NCBI RefSeq assembly: GCF_008087625.1
Contig: NZ_CP042997.1
Location: 10,044,001-10,108,000 of the forward strand
Length of the DNA: 64,000 bases
Origin: Aquisphaera giovannonii
Lineage (GTDB): Bacteria > Planctomycetota > Planctomycetia > Isosphaerales > Isosphaeraceae
Reading direction: 5' to 3'
The notes beneath the pieces are model-generated. The model ran no database searches and had not been told where the DNA came from. It saw nothing but the letters and a program-made list of their open reading frames with translations. Positions within the stretch are counted from its first letter, which is position 1. Each line of letters starts with the position of its first letter. Below, in pieces: positions 17,539 through 26,178 of the stretch. The translations under genes and the position numbers were made by a program.

Positions 17539-19839
17539 ATGTCGTTGGAGATCCCGTCGCGGGACGAGCTGTACGTGCGGTATGTGGACCAGTTGCCCTA
17601 CGAGCCCTATCCCGTCCAGGACGCGGCGCTGGCGGCCTGGTTCGAGTCCGAGCAGGGGGTCCTCGTCTGCGCGCCGACGGGCACGGGGAAGACGCTGATC
17701 GCCGAGGCGGCGCTCTTCGAGGCGCTCCACACCGGGAAATCCGCCTACTACACGACGCCCCTGATCGCGCTGACGGAGCAGAAGTTCCAGGAGATGCAGG
17801 ACCGCGCGGAGGAGTGGGGGTTCCGCCGCGAGGACGTGGGGCTGGTCACCGGCAGCCGCAAGGTCAACCCCGACGCCCCGGTGCTCATCGTCGTGGCGGA
17901 GATCCTCCTGAACCGGCTGCTCAACCGGTTCGACTTCTCCGGCGTGACGGCCTGCGTCATGGACGAGTTCCACAACTTCGCCGAGATCGACCGCGGGATC
18001 GTCTGGGAGCTGTCGCTCGGCATGCTGCCGAAGCACGTCCGCCTGCTCCTGCTCTCGGCGACGGTCGGGAACGCGGGCGAGTTCGTCGGCTGGCTGGCGA
18101 GGCACCACGACCGCAGGATCGTCGTCGTCGAGGGCAACGAGCGCCGGGTGCCGCTGACCTACGAATGGGTGCCCGACAAGTTCCTCAACGAGCAGCTCGT
18201 CGTGATGGCGGCCGGCGACGAGGAGGGGCCCCGGACGCCCGCCCTGGTCTTCTGCTTCGACCGCGAGGAGTGCTGGAGCGTCGCCGAGAACGTCATGGGC
18301 AAGGACCTCAACCTGTCCGACGAGCGGAAGAAGGAGCTCCACGACCGGGTCAACGCGATGGACTTCAGCCAGGGCGCCGGGCCCAAGCTCAAGCGGCTGC
18401 TCCACCGGGGGGTCGGCGTCCACCACGCGGGGCTGCTGCCGAAGTACCGCCTCGCCGTCGAGGACCTCTTCCAGCGCAAGCTCCTCCCCGTCGTCGTCTG
18501 CACGGAGACCCTGGCGGCCGGCATCAACCTGCCGGCTCGCTCGGTGGTGCTCTCGTCGCTGGTGAAGGGGCCCTTCGGCGCGAAGAAGCTGATCGGCTCC
18601 AGCATCGCCCACCAGATCTTCGGCCGGGCCGGCCGCCCGCAGTTCGACGACCGGGGCTACGTCTACGCCCTGGCGCACCCGGACGACGTCGACATCCTGC
18701 GGTGGAAGGCGAAGTACGACGCCATCCCCGAGGACACCCGCGACCCGGGCCTGATGAAGGCGAAGAAGGCCCTCAAGAAGAAGAGGCCGAAGCGCCGGGA
18801 GACCGAGCAGTACTGGGTCGAGGGGCACTTCAACCAGCTCAAGGCCGCCCCGCCCGGCAAGCTCTACAGCAAGGGGCCGCTCCCCTGGCGGCTGCTGGCC
18901 TACCTGCTCGAGGTATCCCCGGAGGTCGAGGGCATCCGCGCCGCGATCCGCAAGCGCCTGATGGACGACCCTCGGATCGCCGCGGGCGAGAAGGCGCTCG
19001 ACCGGATGCTGCTGGCGCTGCGGGCCGGCGGGTTCGTGACCCTGACCCCCGAGCCTCCGGCGCCGCCGACCACGCCGCCGGACGCCGCCCAGCCGCCGAC
19101 GCCCTGGACGCCCATCCTGGCCCAGCCGACGCCGGCGCTCGGGAAGCTGCTGGCCTTCCGGAGCATCCACCCCCTCTACGGCGCCTTCCTGACCGAGATG
19201 CTGGCCGGGGCCGACGCCGACGAGCGCATGCAGGCGATGGAGAGCACCCTGGAGATGCCCGGCCCGGTCCGCAAGCGCCTCCGGGTCCCCCTCAGGCTGC
19301 TGGAGGCGGGCGCCCTCGCCACCTCGAGGCTCGACGCCGAGCTCATCCAGCGCGGGCTCATGGCCGCGAAGGTCGAGGAGGATGAAGAGGAGGAGGACGA
19401 GGACGATTGGCGGAACAGGCCGCCGGCCTTCGCGGAGAAGCTCCGGTCCTACTTCGACCACTGCTACCCCGACGTCACCGACGTCCAGTCGCACCCGATC
19501 TGGTGCGTCGGCGAGCTGATCGAGTACGGCGGCAACTTCAACAAGTTCGTGACGACCCACGACCTGACCAAGCAGGAGGGGATCGTCTTCCGCCACGTCC
19601 AGCGGATGATCATGCTCTGCGGCGAGTTCGAGCGGGCCATCGCCCTCGACGTGCACACCGACCCCGACGCCGGCTCCTCCGCCCTCGCCTGGCGGGCCGA
19701 GCTGCACGAGCTGGCCGCCAAGCTGACCGAGAGCTGCCGGGTCGTCGACCCGACCAGCACCGATCAACTGATCGCCAGGATCGCCGAGCCCGACGTGATC
19801 GACGCCGAGGCGGCGAAGCTCGCCGGCGGGGCGACCTGA
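17539..19839 (+). CDS. Ski2-like DExH-box RNA helicase
   Basis: A 766-residue superfamily 2 helicase from ATG 17539. Motifs in order: Q-like Y-P-V-Q-D-A-A, Walker A A-P-T-G-T-G-K-T (near residue 50), T-T-P-L-I-A-L, Walker B variant D-E-F-H, S-A-T, G-V-G-V-H-H-A-G, T-E-T-L-A-A-G-I-N-L-P-A-R and motif VI Q-I-F-G-R-A-G-R-P. This order and the D-E-F-H box place it with Ski2/Mtr4-like and bacterial relatives. The C-terminal 300 residues are helical, interrupted by a Pro-rich loop and an acidic run (E-E-D-E-E-E-E-D-E-D-D). It probably remodels RNA, perhaps in turnover, but no exonuclease gene is nearby. Confidence 0.88.
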   Translation: MSLEIPSRDELYVRYVDQLPYEPYPVQDAALAAWFESEQGVLVCAPTGTGKTLIAEAALFEALHTGKSAYYTTPLIALTEQKFQEMQDRAEEWGFRREDVGLVTGSRKVNPDAPVLIVVAEILLNRLLNRFDFSGVTACVMDEFHNFAEIDRGIVWELSLGMLPKHVRLLLLSATVGNAGEFVGWLARHHDRRIVVVEGNERRVPLTYEWVPDKFLNEQLVVMAAGDEEGPRTPALVFCFDREECWSVAENVMGKDLNLSDERKKELHDRVNAMDFSQGAGPKLKRLLHRGVGVHHAGLLPKYRLAVEDLFQRKLLPVVVCTETLAAGINLPARSVVLSSLVKGPFGAKKLIGSSIAHQIFGRAGRPQFDDRGYVYALAHPDDVDILRWKAKYDAIPEDTRDPGLMKAKKALKKKRPKRRETEQYWVEGHFNQLKAAPPGKLYSKGPLPWRLLAYLLEVSPEVEGIRAAIRKRLMDDPRIAAGEKALDRMLLALRAGGFVTLTPEPPAPPTTPPDAAQPPTPWTPILAQPTPALGKLLAFRSIHPLYGAFLTEMLAGADADERMQAMESTLEMPGPVRKRLRVPLRLLEAGALATSRLDAELIQRGLMAAKVEEDEEEEDEDDWRNRPPAFAEKLRSYFDHCYPDVTDVQSHPIWCVGELIEYGGNFNKFVTTHDLTKQEGIVFRHVQRMIMLCGEFERAIALDVHTDPDAGSSALAWRAELHELAAKLTESCRVVDPTSTDQLIARIAEPDVIDAEAAKLAGGAT

Positions 19840-19934
19840 GGGCGGTCGGGCCTCATCGCCTTCCGCCCTGCCCCTGGGCTCGATCCCGGGACCCGCTTTC
19901 TCCGGCCAGCTGGGGATCCGCGACGAGCGTCGGT

Positions 19935-19940
19935 TAGAAT
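19935..19940 (+). promoter_or_regulatory. Candidate -10 box (TAGAAT)
   Basis: TAGAAT sits 145 bp upstream of the next gene start in a GC-rich leader; the same hexamer precedes genes at 39924 and 51493. No clear -35 element. Confidence 0.3.
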
Positions 19941-20084
19941 GGCCGCGGGCCCGCCCCCAGCCGGTGAGATCGGGAAGGTCGCCTCACGCTCCCGCCTACC
20001 TCCCGAGACGGGCCCAGGATCGCGCACGCCGAGCCAGGCCCGCGAGGGAGCATCCTCCGATTGCCCACAGGGAGCCGTCCCCAG

Positions 20085-20711
20085 ATGCTCTACTACGAGG
20101 TCGGCGATCGAACCGGCGAGCTCCGGAATCGCAGGTTCGACGAGATCGTCACGCCCGGCACGCGCGATACGCCCTATTTCGCCCACAGGACGACTCCGAT
20201 GCCGCGCGAGAGGCTGGTGCTGGATCGATACAGGATGGAGGATTTGAAGGCATCCGCAACATCCACGGACGCAGCAAGGCTCGTCGATGTTTACGTCGAG
20301 GGGACCTCCCTCGATTCCCGGGAATCGTTCATCAGCGTGAGCGGATTGAGCGGCTGCGTCGGCCTGCTGGTGCTCCAGAGGAAAGGGGACTCATTCGTGC
20401 GCGGGATAACGGCCCACTTCAACGGCGGATACGAGAGGATGAGCTCCTGGCGCAAGGTCTTCAACGCCCTTTACAAGCACGGATACGAACAGACACCCGT
20501 TCAACCGATGTGGCACGCCGTCGTCGTGACGTCGCTCGTCACCCTGCGGGGCGAGCAGGACCGAGTCCTGAAGTCCTTCGGCGCGTTGCTGCAAGCCAAT
20601 CACATCTTTGATTTCAACACTTTGTTTTATTTCCGAAGCCGGGGGGCCTTCCTGGTGCGGGGCGACGGCCTGATCGGCGAGCCATCCGGCCGTTACGATT
20701 TCATCACCTAG
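20085..20711 (+). CDS. Hypothetical protein with LSGC motif, possible CheD/CNF/BLF1-fold glutamine deamidase
   Basis: A 208-residue cytoplasmic protein of no obvious named family. Start at ATG 20085; a TTG at 20061 is possible. Residues about 75-115 read S-V-S-G-L-S-G-C-V-G-L-L-V-L and then R-G-I-T-A-H-F-N-G-G. An L-S-G-C motif with a His about 20 residues later in a beta strand is the Cys-His arrangement of the CheD / CNF1-C / BLF1 glutamine deamidase fold. A later A-V-V-V-T-S-L-V-T-L strand would complete the sandwich. No signal peptide and no chemotaxis genes nearby. The deamidase idea is inference from one motif pair. Confidence 0.5.
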   Translation: MLYYEVGDRTGELRNRRFDEIVTPGTRDTPYFAHRTTPMPRERLVLDRYRMEDLKASATSTDAARLVDVYVEGTSLDSRESFISVSGLSGCVGLLVLQRKGDSFVRGITAHFNGGYERMSSWRKVFNALYKHGYEQTPVQPMWHAVVVTSLVTLRGEQDRVLKSFGALLQANHIFDFNTLFYFRSRGAFLVRGDGLIGEPSGRYDFIT

Positions 20712-20894
20712 CCCGCCCTGGCGCGCGAGCCGATCGGGCCGCCCGGCCTCCGCGACGCGGGCGATGCGGATGACCCGCTCAGCACGGACGTGTCGATGCC
20801 CCCCTCAGCGCCTGCGAGAATGACTCCGTCGGCCCCCTCGCCCCCGAAGAATCGGCCCCGGCGCCACGCTCGCCGCCCATCGCAGAGGTGACTC

Positions 20895-21938
20895 ATGGAG
20901 CCGCCCGTTTCTCGACGACCGTGGTGGCAGAGGCTGCGTCTCAGCGTCCGGGCCCTGATGGTGCTCACCCTGGTCATCGGCGGCCTGATCGGTTGGTTCA
21001 TCCGATGCGCGACGATCCAGCGTGAGGCGGTCGAGGCCATCACGGCGGCCGGTGGCAGCGTCCGATACGATTTCCAGGATGACGCAAGGCCCCGGCTCCG
21101 CAACCCGAGCGGCACGCCCTCCGTCCCGCGGTGGCTGGTCGATCTCCTCGGCATCGATTTCTTCGCCGACGTGACCACCGTATCGATACAGGGACCGCAG
21201 GGGGACGCGATTCTCGGCCACATCGGGCGGCTGCATCGGCTGCGGTGGCTGACCGCACGGTCGACGCCCCTCACCGACGCCGGGCTCGCGCACCTCGCCG
21301 GGCTGTCGGAACTTCGGGGGCTGTCCTGCTCGGGGTCCCCGGCGTTGACGGACGCGGGCCTGGCTCGCCTGTCCGGCTTGCGACGACTCGAAGCGCTCGA
21401 CGTCGAGGGCATCTCGGGCATCAAGGGGCCCGGCCTGTCCCACCTCGCCGGCCTCGATCGACTCAGGTACCTCGTCTTCTACACCGAGACCGACGCCGGC
21501 CTGCCCAGCCTCTCGCAGCTCGCGGGGCTGCGGAAGCTTTACATCGGCATGCCGGACGTGAGCGACGAGGCCCTCGACCAGCTCTCGCGCCTGACTCGGC
21601 TCGATGAGCTCGGATTCGGCGGCGAGGCAGGGAGCAATGCCGGGCTGGCCCGTCTCGGGTCGCTCACGAACCTCCAGGTGCTCCAGGTATGGGGACCGTG
21701 GCTCACCGACGCCGGGCTGGCCCGGATGCCGGAGATGGACCGCCTCCGGTTCTTCATGGTGTCCGCCTCGACGAGCGTGACGGCGGGGGCATTGAATGAC
21801 CTCCAGCGGCGGATGCCTTCGCTCAGGATCGGCGTGAATGGACCCGGGCGGCTCCGCCAGGCCTGGGACGACTTCCAAAAGGGCGCGGTCGTGCCCGAGT
21901 CGATTCCCCCCGGGAAGGCAGAGAAGGAGGGCGTATGA
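20895..21938 (+). CDS. Membrane-anchored leucine-rich-repeat protein
   Basis: A 347-residue protein. Residues 8-36 carry the W-W-Q-R-L-R-L-S-V-R-A-L-M prelude and one transmembrane helix (V-L-T-L-V-I-G-G-L-I-G-W-F-I) recurrent in planctomycete membrane proteins. Residues about 110-310 contain seven or eight cysteine-containing/RNI-type leucine-rich repeats with the recurring core L-T-D-A-G-L-A-x-L. The domain would face outside the cytoplasm as a binding surface. The 180 bp upstream contain no gene. Confidence 0.82.
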   Translation: MEPPVSRRPWWQRLRLSVRALMVLTLVIGGLIGWFIRCATIQREAVEAITAAGGSVRYDFQDDARPRLRNPSGTPSVPRWLVDLLGIDFFADVTTVSIQGPQGDAILGHIGRLHRLRWLTARSTPLTDAGLAHLAGLSELRGLSCSGSPALTDAGLARLSGLRRLEALDVEGISGIKGPGLSHLAGLDRLRYLVFYTETDAGLPSLSQLAGLRKLYIGMPDVSDEALDQLSRLTRLDELGFGGEAGSNAGLARLGSLTNLQVLQVWGPWLTDAGLARMPEMDRLRFFMVSASTSVTAGALNDLQRRMPSLRIGVNGPGRLRQAWDDFQKGAVVPESIPPGKAEKEGV

Positions 21939-22140
21939 GGCGCCGCTGCGGGGCGCGAATGCCCGGAGATCTGCACACCGAAGCCGGCCGGGATCGAATC
22001 CGTGCCGGGCCGGATCAGGGCGGTTGGGGCCATCCGTAGCCCGGAGCACAGGAGGTGGACGCCGCGGAAGGGGCACCTCCGGATCGGGCTGCGCGAACGG
22101 GCGACGAGGCCGGGCCGGGCGTGCTCGTCGCCCGGGGCGC

Positions 22141-22977
22141 TCACCAGTCGCGCCAGCGGCCGGCCAGGTCGTGGACGCCTCGGAAGCCGGCGACGTGGGC
22201 GATCTCGTCGATCTCCTCGCCAAGCTCCTCCCGCGCGGCCGTCTCGATGAAGTGGCCGTGCGCGTCGTCGATCCGGTTCAGCGACTCGACGCAGCGTTTG
22301 AGGACGCGCAGCCGCGCCGGGCGGCTGGCGGCCGGGCCGAGCGCGTCGAGGGCGTCGATCGCCTCGGCGAAGGCGGCGCGGCAGGCGCGGATCGCGGCGG
22401 CGGGGGCACCGTCGCGCCATCCCACCAGCCGACGCTTCTTGCGGAGGCCCGCCAGGGTCAGGCCGTCGAGATAGGCCATGCGACGGGCCGGGGCGTCCTT
22501 ATTCGCGGCCGCGACCGCCGCCTTCTTCGCGTCGTCCTCGCGGGCGACGGCCTCGCGGTCGTGGTCCCATCGCCATTGCAAGAGCCGCTGGAGGGGGAAC
22601 GAGCCCCAGCCGCCGTGGACGTTGCAGGGCATCCGCCGCTCGTCGTCGTCGGGCTCGATCGTGCCGAGCGGCCGGAACGACTCGGGGACCCGCTCGGAGA
22701 CCCACTGGATCTCCGGCCGGCCGGCGAAGGCGTGGTGCGACAGGATCAGGACCGCGCGGAGCCGGGGGTCGTCGATCGCCGGGGGCTCGTCGCCGATCCA
22801 CGACGAGGCGGCCGCGAGGACGGTCGGCGCGCCGTGCCGCGCCTCCTCCTCGGCGTCCGGGCGGCGGAGGACCCGGCAGACGCCGAACCGACCGTCGTCG
22901 AGGGGCATGAGGAACGCCGCGCCGGCATCGGGGAGGTCTTCGCGTCGTAGCCTCGGGCGTCGGGTGCTCCTGGCCAT
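22141..22977 (-). CDS. Hypothetical protein with Imm26-like N-terminus
   Basis: A 278-residue cytoplasmic protein; start ATG 22977. Residues 18-40, A-F-L-M-P-L-D-D-G-R-F-G-V-C-R-V-L, resemble the N-terminal strand pair of immunity-protein-26-type domains. The centre has N-V-H-G-G-W-G-S-F-P-L-Q-R-L and W-R-W-D-H-D-R-E. The C-terminal third is helical (I-E-T-A-A-R-E-E-L-G-E-E-I-D-E-I). No toxin gene is adjacent, so an immunity role is speculative. Confidence 0.62.
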   Translation of the reverse strand: MARSTRRPRLRREDLPDAGAAFLMPLDDGRFGVCRVLRRPDAEEEARHGAPTVLAAASSWIGDEPPAIDDPRLRAVLILSHHAFAGRPEIQWVSERVPESFRPLGTIEPDDDERRMPCNVHGGWGSFPLQRLLQWRWDHDREAVAREDDAKKAAVAAANKDAPARRMAYLDGLTLAGLRKKRRLVGWRDGAPAAAIRACRAAFAEAIDALDALGPAASRPARLRVLKRCVESLNRIDDAHGHFIETAAREELGEEIDEIAHVAGFRGVHDLAGRWRDW

Positions 22978-23696
22978 CTCTTCGGTCCTCGCGGCGGGTG
23001 CCCACGCCGGGATCGGGCCGGGGAAGCCGCCCCTCGGTCCCCGGCACGCGATGCCCCCATGCGGCGGCCGGGCCCTGTCCTTCACCCCGAAAACGACGAT
23101 CGGCCCCACCCGGCGGACGAAGCCGAGCAGGCCGTCGCCCGGGGGCTTCGCCCTGAAAGGAGGCAGCAAAGGGGCCGTCGCGACATCATAGCGGACGATC
23201 GCGAAGCGCGAACGGGACCACCCGCATTTTCCGAGACGGCCGGTGATGGGCCGGAGGCGGAGCGGACAGGGCCACACGTCGCATGGAGCTCCAATTGCTG
23301 AGCCCATCTCGCGGGCCGCGGCGGTCCCGCGGCATCGCCTCCGGCTCTGCCGCAGCCACCCGGGGCGACGTCCTGCGCCACACCCGCGCGCGGCCATCCG
23401 TCCGGGTGGCTGCGGCGGAGCGCAGCGACGCCACGGGATCGCGCCGGCGAGTGGGCGAGGCTCCCGCCCGCCGGCCGCGGCGGCGCCGCGGCATCGCCTC
23501 CGGCTCTGCCGCAGCCACCCGGAGGGCCGGCGATCTCGGTCCCGGAACCCTCACCACACAGGCCGCACGCCTCGGCCGGATTTGCCTGCAATCCGGGCGT
23601 GCGGAAGACATCCCGTCGGCCGGCGTTGCAATCTTCGCCCCTCACCCCCGAATCCCCTCCGTCACGAGGATTTCGCCGTTCCTGCGGAGCCGTTTG
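22978..23696. repeat. Intergenic region with a cluster of family B repeats
   Basis: About 720 bp. Two direct copies of family B (23326-23363 and 23486-23522; C-G-C-G-G-C-A-T-C-G-C-C-T-C-C-G-G then C-T-C-T-G-C-C-G-C-A-G) flank an inverted copy at 23402-23440. The two direct copies are identical over about 37 bp. The remainder, including 22978-23280, shows no supported gene. Confidence 0.6.
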
Positions 23697-24005
23697 ATGA
23701 GCACGGGTGCCGTGGCAGGGGCCGCCTCCAGGCGGGCGGAACGCCGGTTGGTCGAGCATTTGCGGGGAGCCGGGGCGGTGGGCCCTCCCTCGGCCGGCCC
23801 GATCCCCGGCCAGAGCTGGATGGGCGCCCGGGTGCTTCGACGCCTGCTCAGGGCCGGGGCAATCCGCGAGGCCGGGGCCGGGTACTTCCTCGACGAGGCC
23901 GCCTACGCCGCCTATCGCTCGCGACGGTCGCGGAACACCGCCCTCATCATGGCCCCCGTGGTGGCCGTCGCCATCGTCGTCATCTGGTGGGCGAGCACGA
24001 GGTGA
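23697..24005 (+). CDS. Small protein with C-terminal membrane anchor
   Basis: A 102-residue protein from ATG 23697 with GGAG 9 nt upstream. The basic N-terminal 75 residues resemble a small winged-helix or helical domain (A-R-V-L-R-R-L-L-R-A-G-A-I-R-E and G-Y-F-L-D-E-A-A-Y-A-A-Y). Residues 80-98 form one helix, A-L-I-M-A-P-V-V-A-V-A-I-V-V-I-W-W, ending in A-S-T-R. No family recognised. Confidence 0.6.
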   Translation: MSTGAVAGAASRRAERRLVEHLRGAGAVGPPSAGPIPGQSWMGARVLRRLLRAGAIREAGAGYFLDEAAYAAYRSRRSRNTALIMAPVVAVAIVVIWWASTR

Positions 24006-24048
24006 TTGGGGGAGCCGGGATCCTTCTGATTCCGTTCGGGACGGGCTC

Positions 24049-24429
24049 CTACCCTGTCGCGTCCCGCGGCTTCGTGTAGGCGTAGGCCCACCCGATCAGC
24101 AGCGCCTGGAGGGGCAACCTGGCGAGCAGCGCCCAGGCCGGAACCGAGAACCGGTCGGCGTGCCGGTACATCTCGACGTTCGCCGGGAAGACGGCGACCA
24201 GGAGGGCGATCAAGCCCCAGGCGGCGAGCCGGCTCGTCCTCGGCACGAGCAGCATCACGCCCAGGGCGACCTCGAAGGCGCCGCTCAGCAGCACCAGCTC
24301 GCGGTGGTACGGCAGGTAGTCGGGCATGATCCGCATGTATGGCCCGGTCGCGACGAAATGGCCGATGCCGCCGAGGACGAAGATCCCGGCGAAGGCGGCC
24401 TTCCCGATCCGGTAGGCTTTGGCTGACAT
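24049..24429 (-). CDS. DoxX-like membrane protein
   Basis: A 126-residue protein with four hydrophobic helices: residues 10-28 (A-A-F-A-G-I-F-V-L-G-G-I-G-H-F), 44-62 (E-L-V-L-L-S-G-A-F-E-V-A-L-G), 68-85 and 100-118. The G-H-F after helix 1 and S-G-A-F-E-V in helix 2 are typical of the DoxX family. Some members partner with redox enzymes; no such partner is adjacent. It lies just 48 bp downstream of rsmH on the same strand and may share its transcript. Confidence 0.78.
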   Translation of the reverse strand: MSAKAYRIGKAAFAGIFVLGGIGHFVATGPYMRIMPDYLPYHRELVLLSGAFEVALGVMLLVPRTSRLAAWGLIALLVAVFPANVEMYRHADRFSVPAWALLARLPLQALLIGWAYAYTKPRDATG

Positions 24430-24477
24430 GTCGCTTCGGCTCCGCGCGGGACGGGGCGATCCCGGGATGAATGCCGC

Positions 24478-25521
24478 CTACGCCCGGACGGCGTACCTCA
24501 GCCTGGCCGAGCTCGACCGGGGGTTGGCCCGGCGCTCCTCGGCCGAGGGGCGGATGACCTCCGGCGCGATCGAGGCGAAGACGCCGCGGCGGAGGCCTTC
24601 CTTGAATGCCGACTTCACCCTCTTGTCCTCGCCGGAGTGGAACGACAGGACGGCGACCCGGCCCCCCGGCTTCAGGCAGCCCGGGAGCGCCCGCAGCAGC
24701 GAGGCCAGGGCCCCGAGCTCGTCGTTCACCTCGATCCGCAGGGCCTGGAAGACGCGCCGGACCGAGGCGTCCGCCGAGTCTTCGGGGAGCCGGAGTCGCT
24801 CGCAGGCCTCGCGGACGATCGCGGCCAGGGCGTGGGTGGTTTTTGGAGGTTTCGCGGCGCGTTGGATCGCGGCGGCGAATTCGCGGGCGTGGGGCTCGTC
24901 GGCGTGCTCGGCGAAGATCCGGGCCAGCCCGGCCTCGCCCAGCTCGGACGGGAGGGAGGAGGCCGGCCGCCCCTTCGCCGGGTTCATCCTCATGTCGAGG
25001 GGGCCGTCCGACTTGAAGCTGAAGCCGCGGGCGGGGTCATCGATCTGCATCGACGAGAGGCCGAGGTCCGCCAGCACGACGTCCGCCCCCTCCGGCGCCT
25101 CGTCGGCCAGGAACCCCGGCAGGGCGGCGAAGTTCGTGCGGCGCAGGACGACCGCCCCCGGCGGCAGGCCGAGGGCGTGCAGCCTGGCCTCGGTTTTGGG
25201 GAATTCGAGCGGGTCGGCGTCGATGCCGAGGAGCCGCCCCCCGGGCTGGATGGCCGCGAGGAGGGCCGTGGCGTGCCCCCCGTACCCCAGCGTGCAGTCG
25301 ACGGCGACGTCGCCGGGCCGGGGCGCGAGCACGGCCAGGATCTCGGCCGTCATGATCGGCCGATGCATCCCCGCCGGGGTCCTGCCCCCGGAGATCACCT
25401 TCGCCACGTCGTCGGGATAGCGGTCGGGCCGATGTTCCTTGTACTTCTCGTGGAACTGGCGCGGATTCTTGCCGCGATAGCGCACCCGACGCTTCGGCCT
25501 CTGCGGCTCGGGGACGGTCAT
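24478..25521 (-). CDS. rsmH: 16S rRNA (cytosine(1402)-N(4))-methyltransferase RsmH
   Basis: A 347-residue cytoplasmic methyltransferase modifying C1402 of 16S rRNA. Start ATG 25521. After a basic N-terminal extension (R-R-V-R-Y-R-G-K-N-P-R), the core begins M-H-R-P-I-M. The SAM-binding site is D-C-T-L-G-Y-G-G-H-A-T-A, then G-I-D-A-D-P, A-D-L-G-L-S-S-M-Q-I-D, G-P-L-D-M-R-M, R-R-V-F-Q-A-L-R-I-E-V-N-D-E-L and V-L-S-F-H-S-G-E-D. Usually it sits in the division/cell-wall cluster (mraZ-mraW-ftsL); here no such genes flank it, which suits planctomycetes lacking FtsZ-based division. Confidence 0.95.
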   Translation of the reverse strand: MTVPEPQRPKRRVRYRGKNPRQFHEKYKEHRPDRYPDDVAKVISGGRTPAGMHRPIMTAEILAVLAPRPGDVAVDCTLGYGGHATALLAAIQPGGRLLGIDADPLEFPKTEARLHALGLPPGAVVLRRTNFAALPGFLADEAPEGADVVLADLGLSSMQIDDPARGFSFKSDGPLDMRMNPAKGRPASSLPSELGEAGLARIFAEHADEPHAREFAAAIQRAAKPPKTTHALAAIVREACERLRLPEDSADASVRRVFQALRIEVNDELGALASLLRALPGCLKPGGRVAVLSFHSGEDKRVKSAFKEGLRRGVFASIAPEVIRPSAEERRANPRSSSARLRYAVRA

Positions 25522-25776
25522 GTGCGGGCTTCCGAAGGGCGAGGCGGGGCAGGAGCCGGCTCCAGGATACGGCCACCTCGGCCGCGCGTCCACTCGCCGG
25601 CCCGGCCCGACGGACGATCCGGAGGATCAGGGGCCGCGCGGTCCGACTTCGAGACCTGCGCGGCCCATCCTTGGCCCCGATGCGTCGCGGCCGGGGCGCG
25701 AGGACCGGAACCGACGCGGGTCGCCCCGGCCCGGACTGCCCGACGGGGCGGACATCCCCGGCATCGCGAAGGAGAC

Positions 25777-26178
25777 TCACTCCGCGGGTTCGCCGTTTCC
25801 GTCCGCCGACATCATCTCCCCTTCCTCGATCGGTCGGGAATAGACCGGCGACTGCACGATGTCGTGCTCGAAGGTGCCCCGCATCGGCCCGTAGCCGAAG
25901 GTCTGGACATCCTGCCCTTCGCCGATCAACTGGAGCAGCTCGACGTCGAGCGTCCCCAGGTCCTCCTCGGACAGCCCTTCCTTCGCCATCAGGAAGTATT
26001 CGGTCTGCAACTCGTCGTGGATCAGGATGGCGTGGCCCACCTCGTGGAAACGCTCCTCGCGACGCCCCCACCTCAGCGCGGGCCCGAAGCGCTCTTCGGC
26101 ATCCGGGAGCCCCTCTTCGTGGATCAGAATGTCGAAGATTTCGACGGGCTGTCGGCGCGACCTGTGGAAAATGAACAT
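25777..26178 (-). CDS. Hypothetical protein, 133 residues
   Basis: Starts at ATG 26178, with AGGAG 5-6 nt upstream. An acidic soluble protein: M-F-I-F-H-R-S-R-R-Q-P, then E-I-F-D-I-L-I-H-E-E-G-L-P-D-A-E and F-H-E-V-G-H-A-I-L-I-H-D-E-L. The H-E-V-G-H string resembles an HExxH metalloprotease motif only superficially, since the Glu is offset. No family recognised. It lies 255 bp upstream of rsmH in the same direction. Confidence 0.6.
   Translation of the reverse strand: MFIFHRSRRQPVEIFDILIHEEGLPDAEERFGPALRWGRREERFHEVGHAILIHDELQTEYFLMAKEGLSEEDLGTLDVELLQLIGEGQDVQTFGYGPMRGTFEHDIVQSPVYSRPIEEGEMMSADGNGEPAE

Noticed and set aside
17113-19767. An 884-codon minus-strand frame opposite the helicase
   Set aside because: Low-complexity Gly/Val/Arg/Asp composition, antisense to a complete Ski2-like helicase.
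26100-26178. F-H-E-V-G-H string in the 133-residue hypothetical protein as a zinc protease motif
   Set aside because: The spacing only mimics HExxH (H-E-V-G-H does fit formally), but no downstream third ligand or protease fold is apparent in 133 residues.
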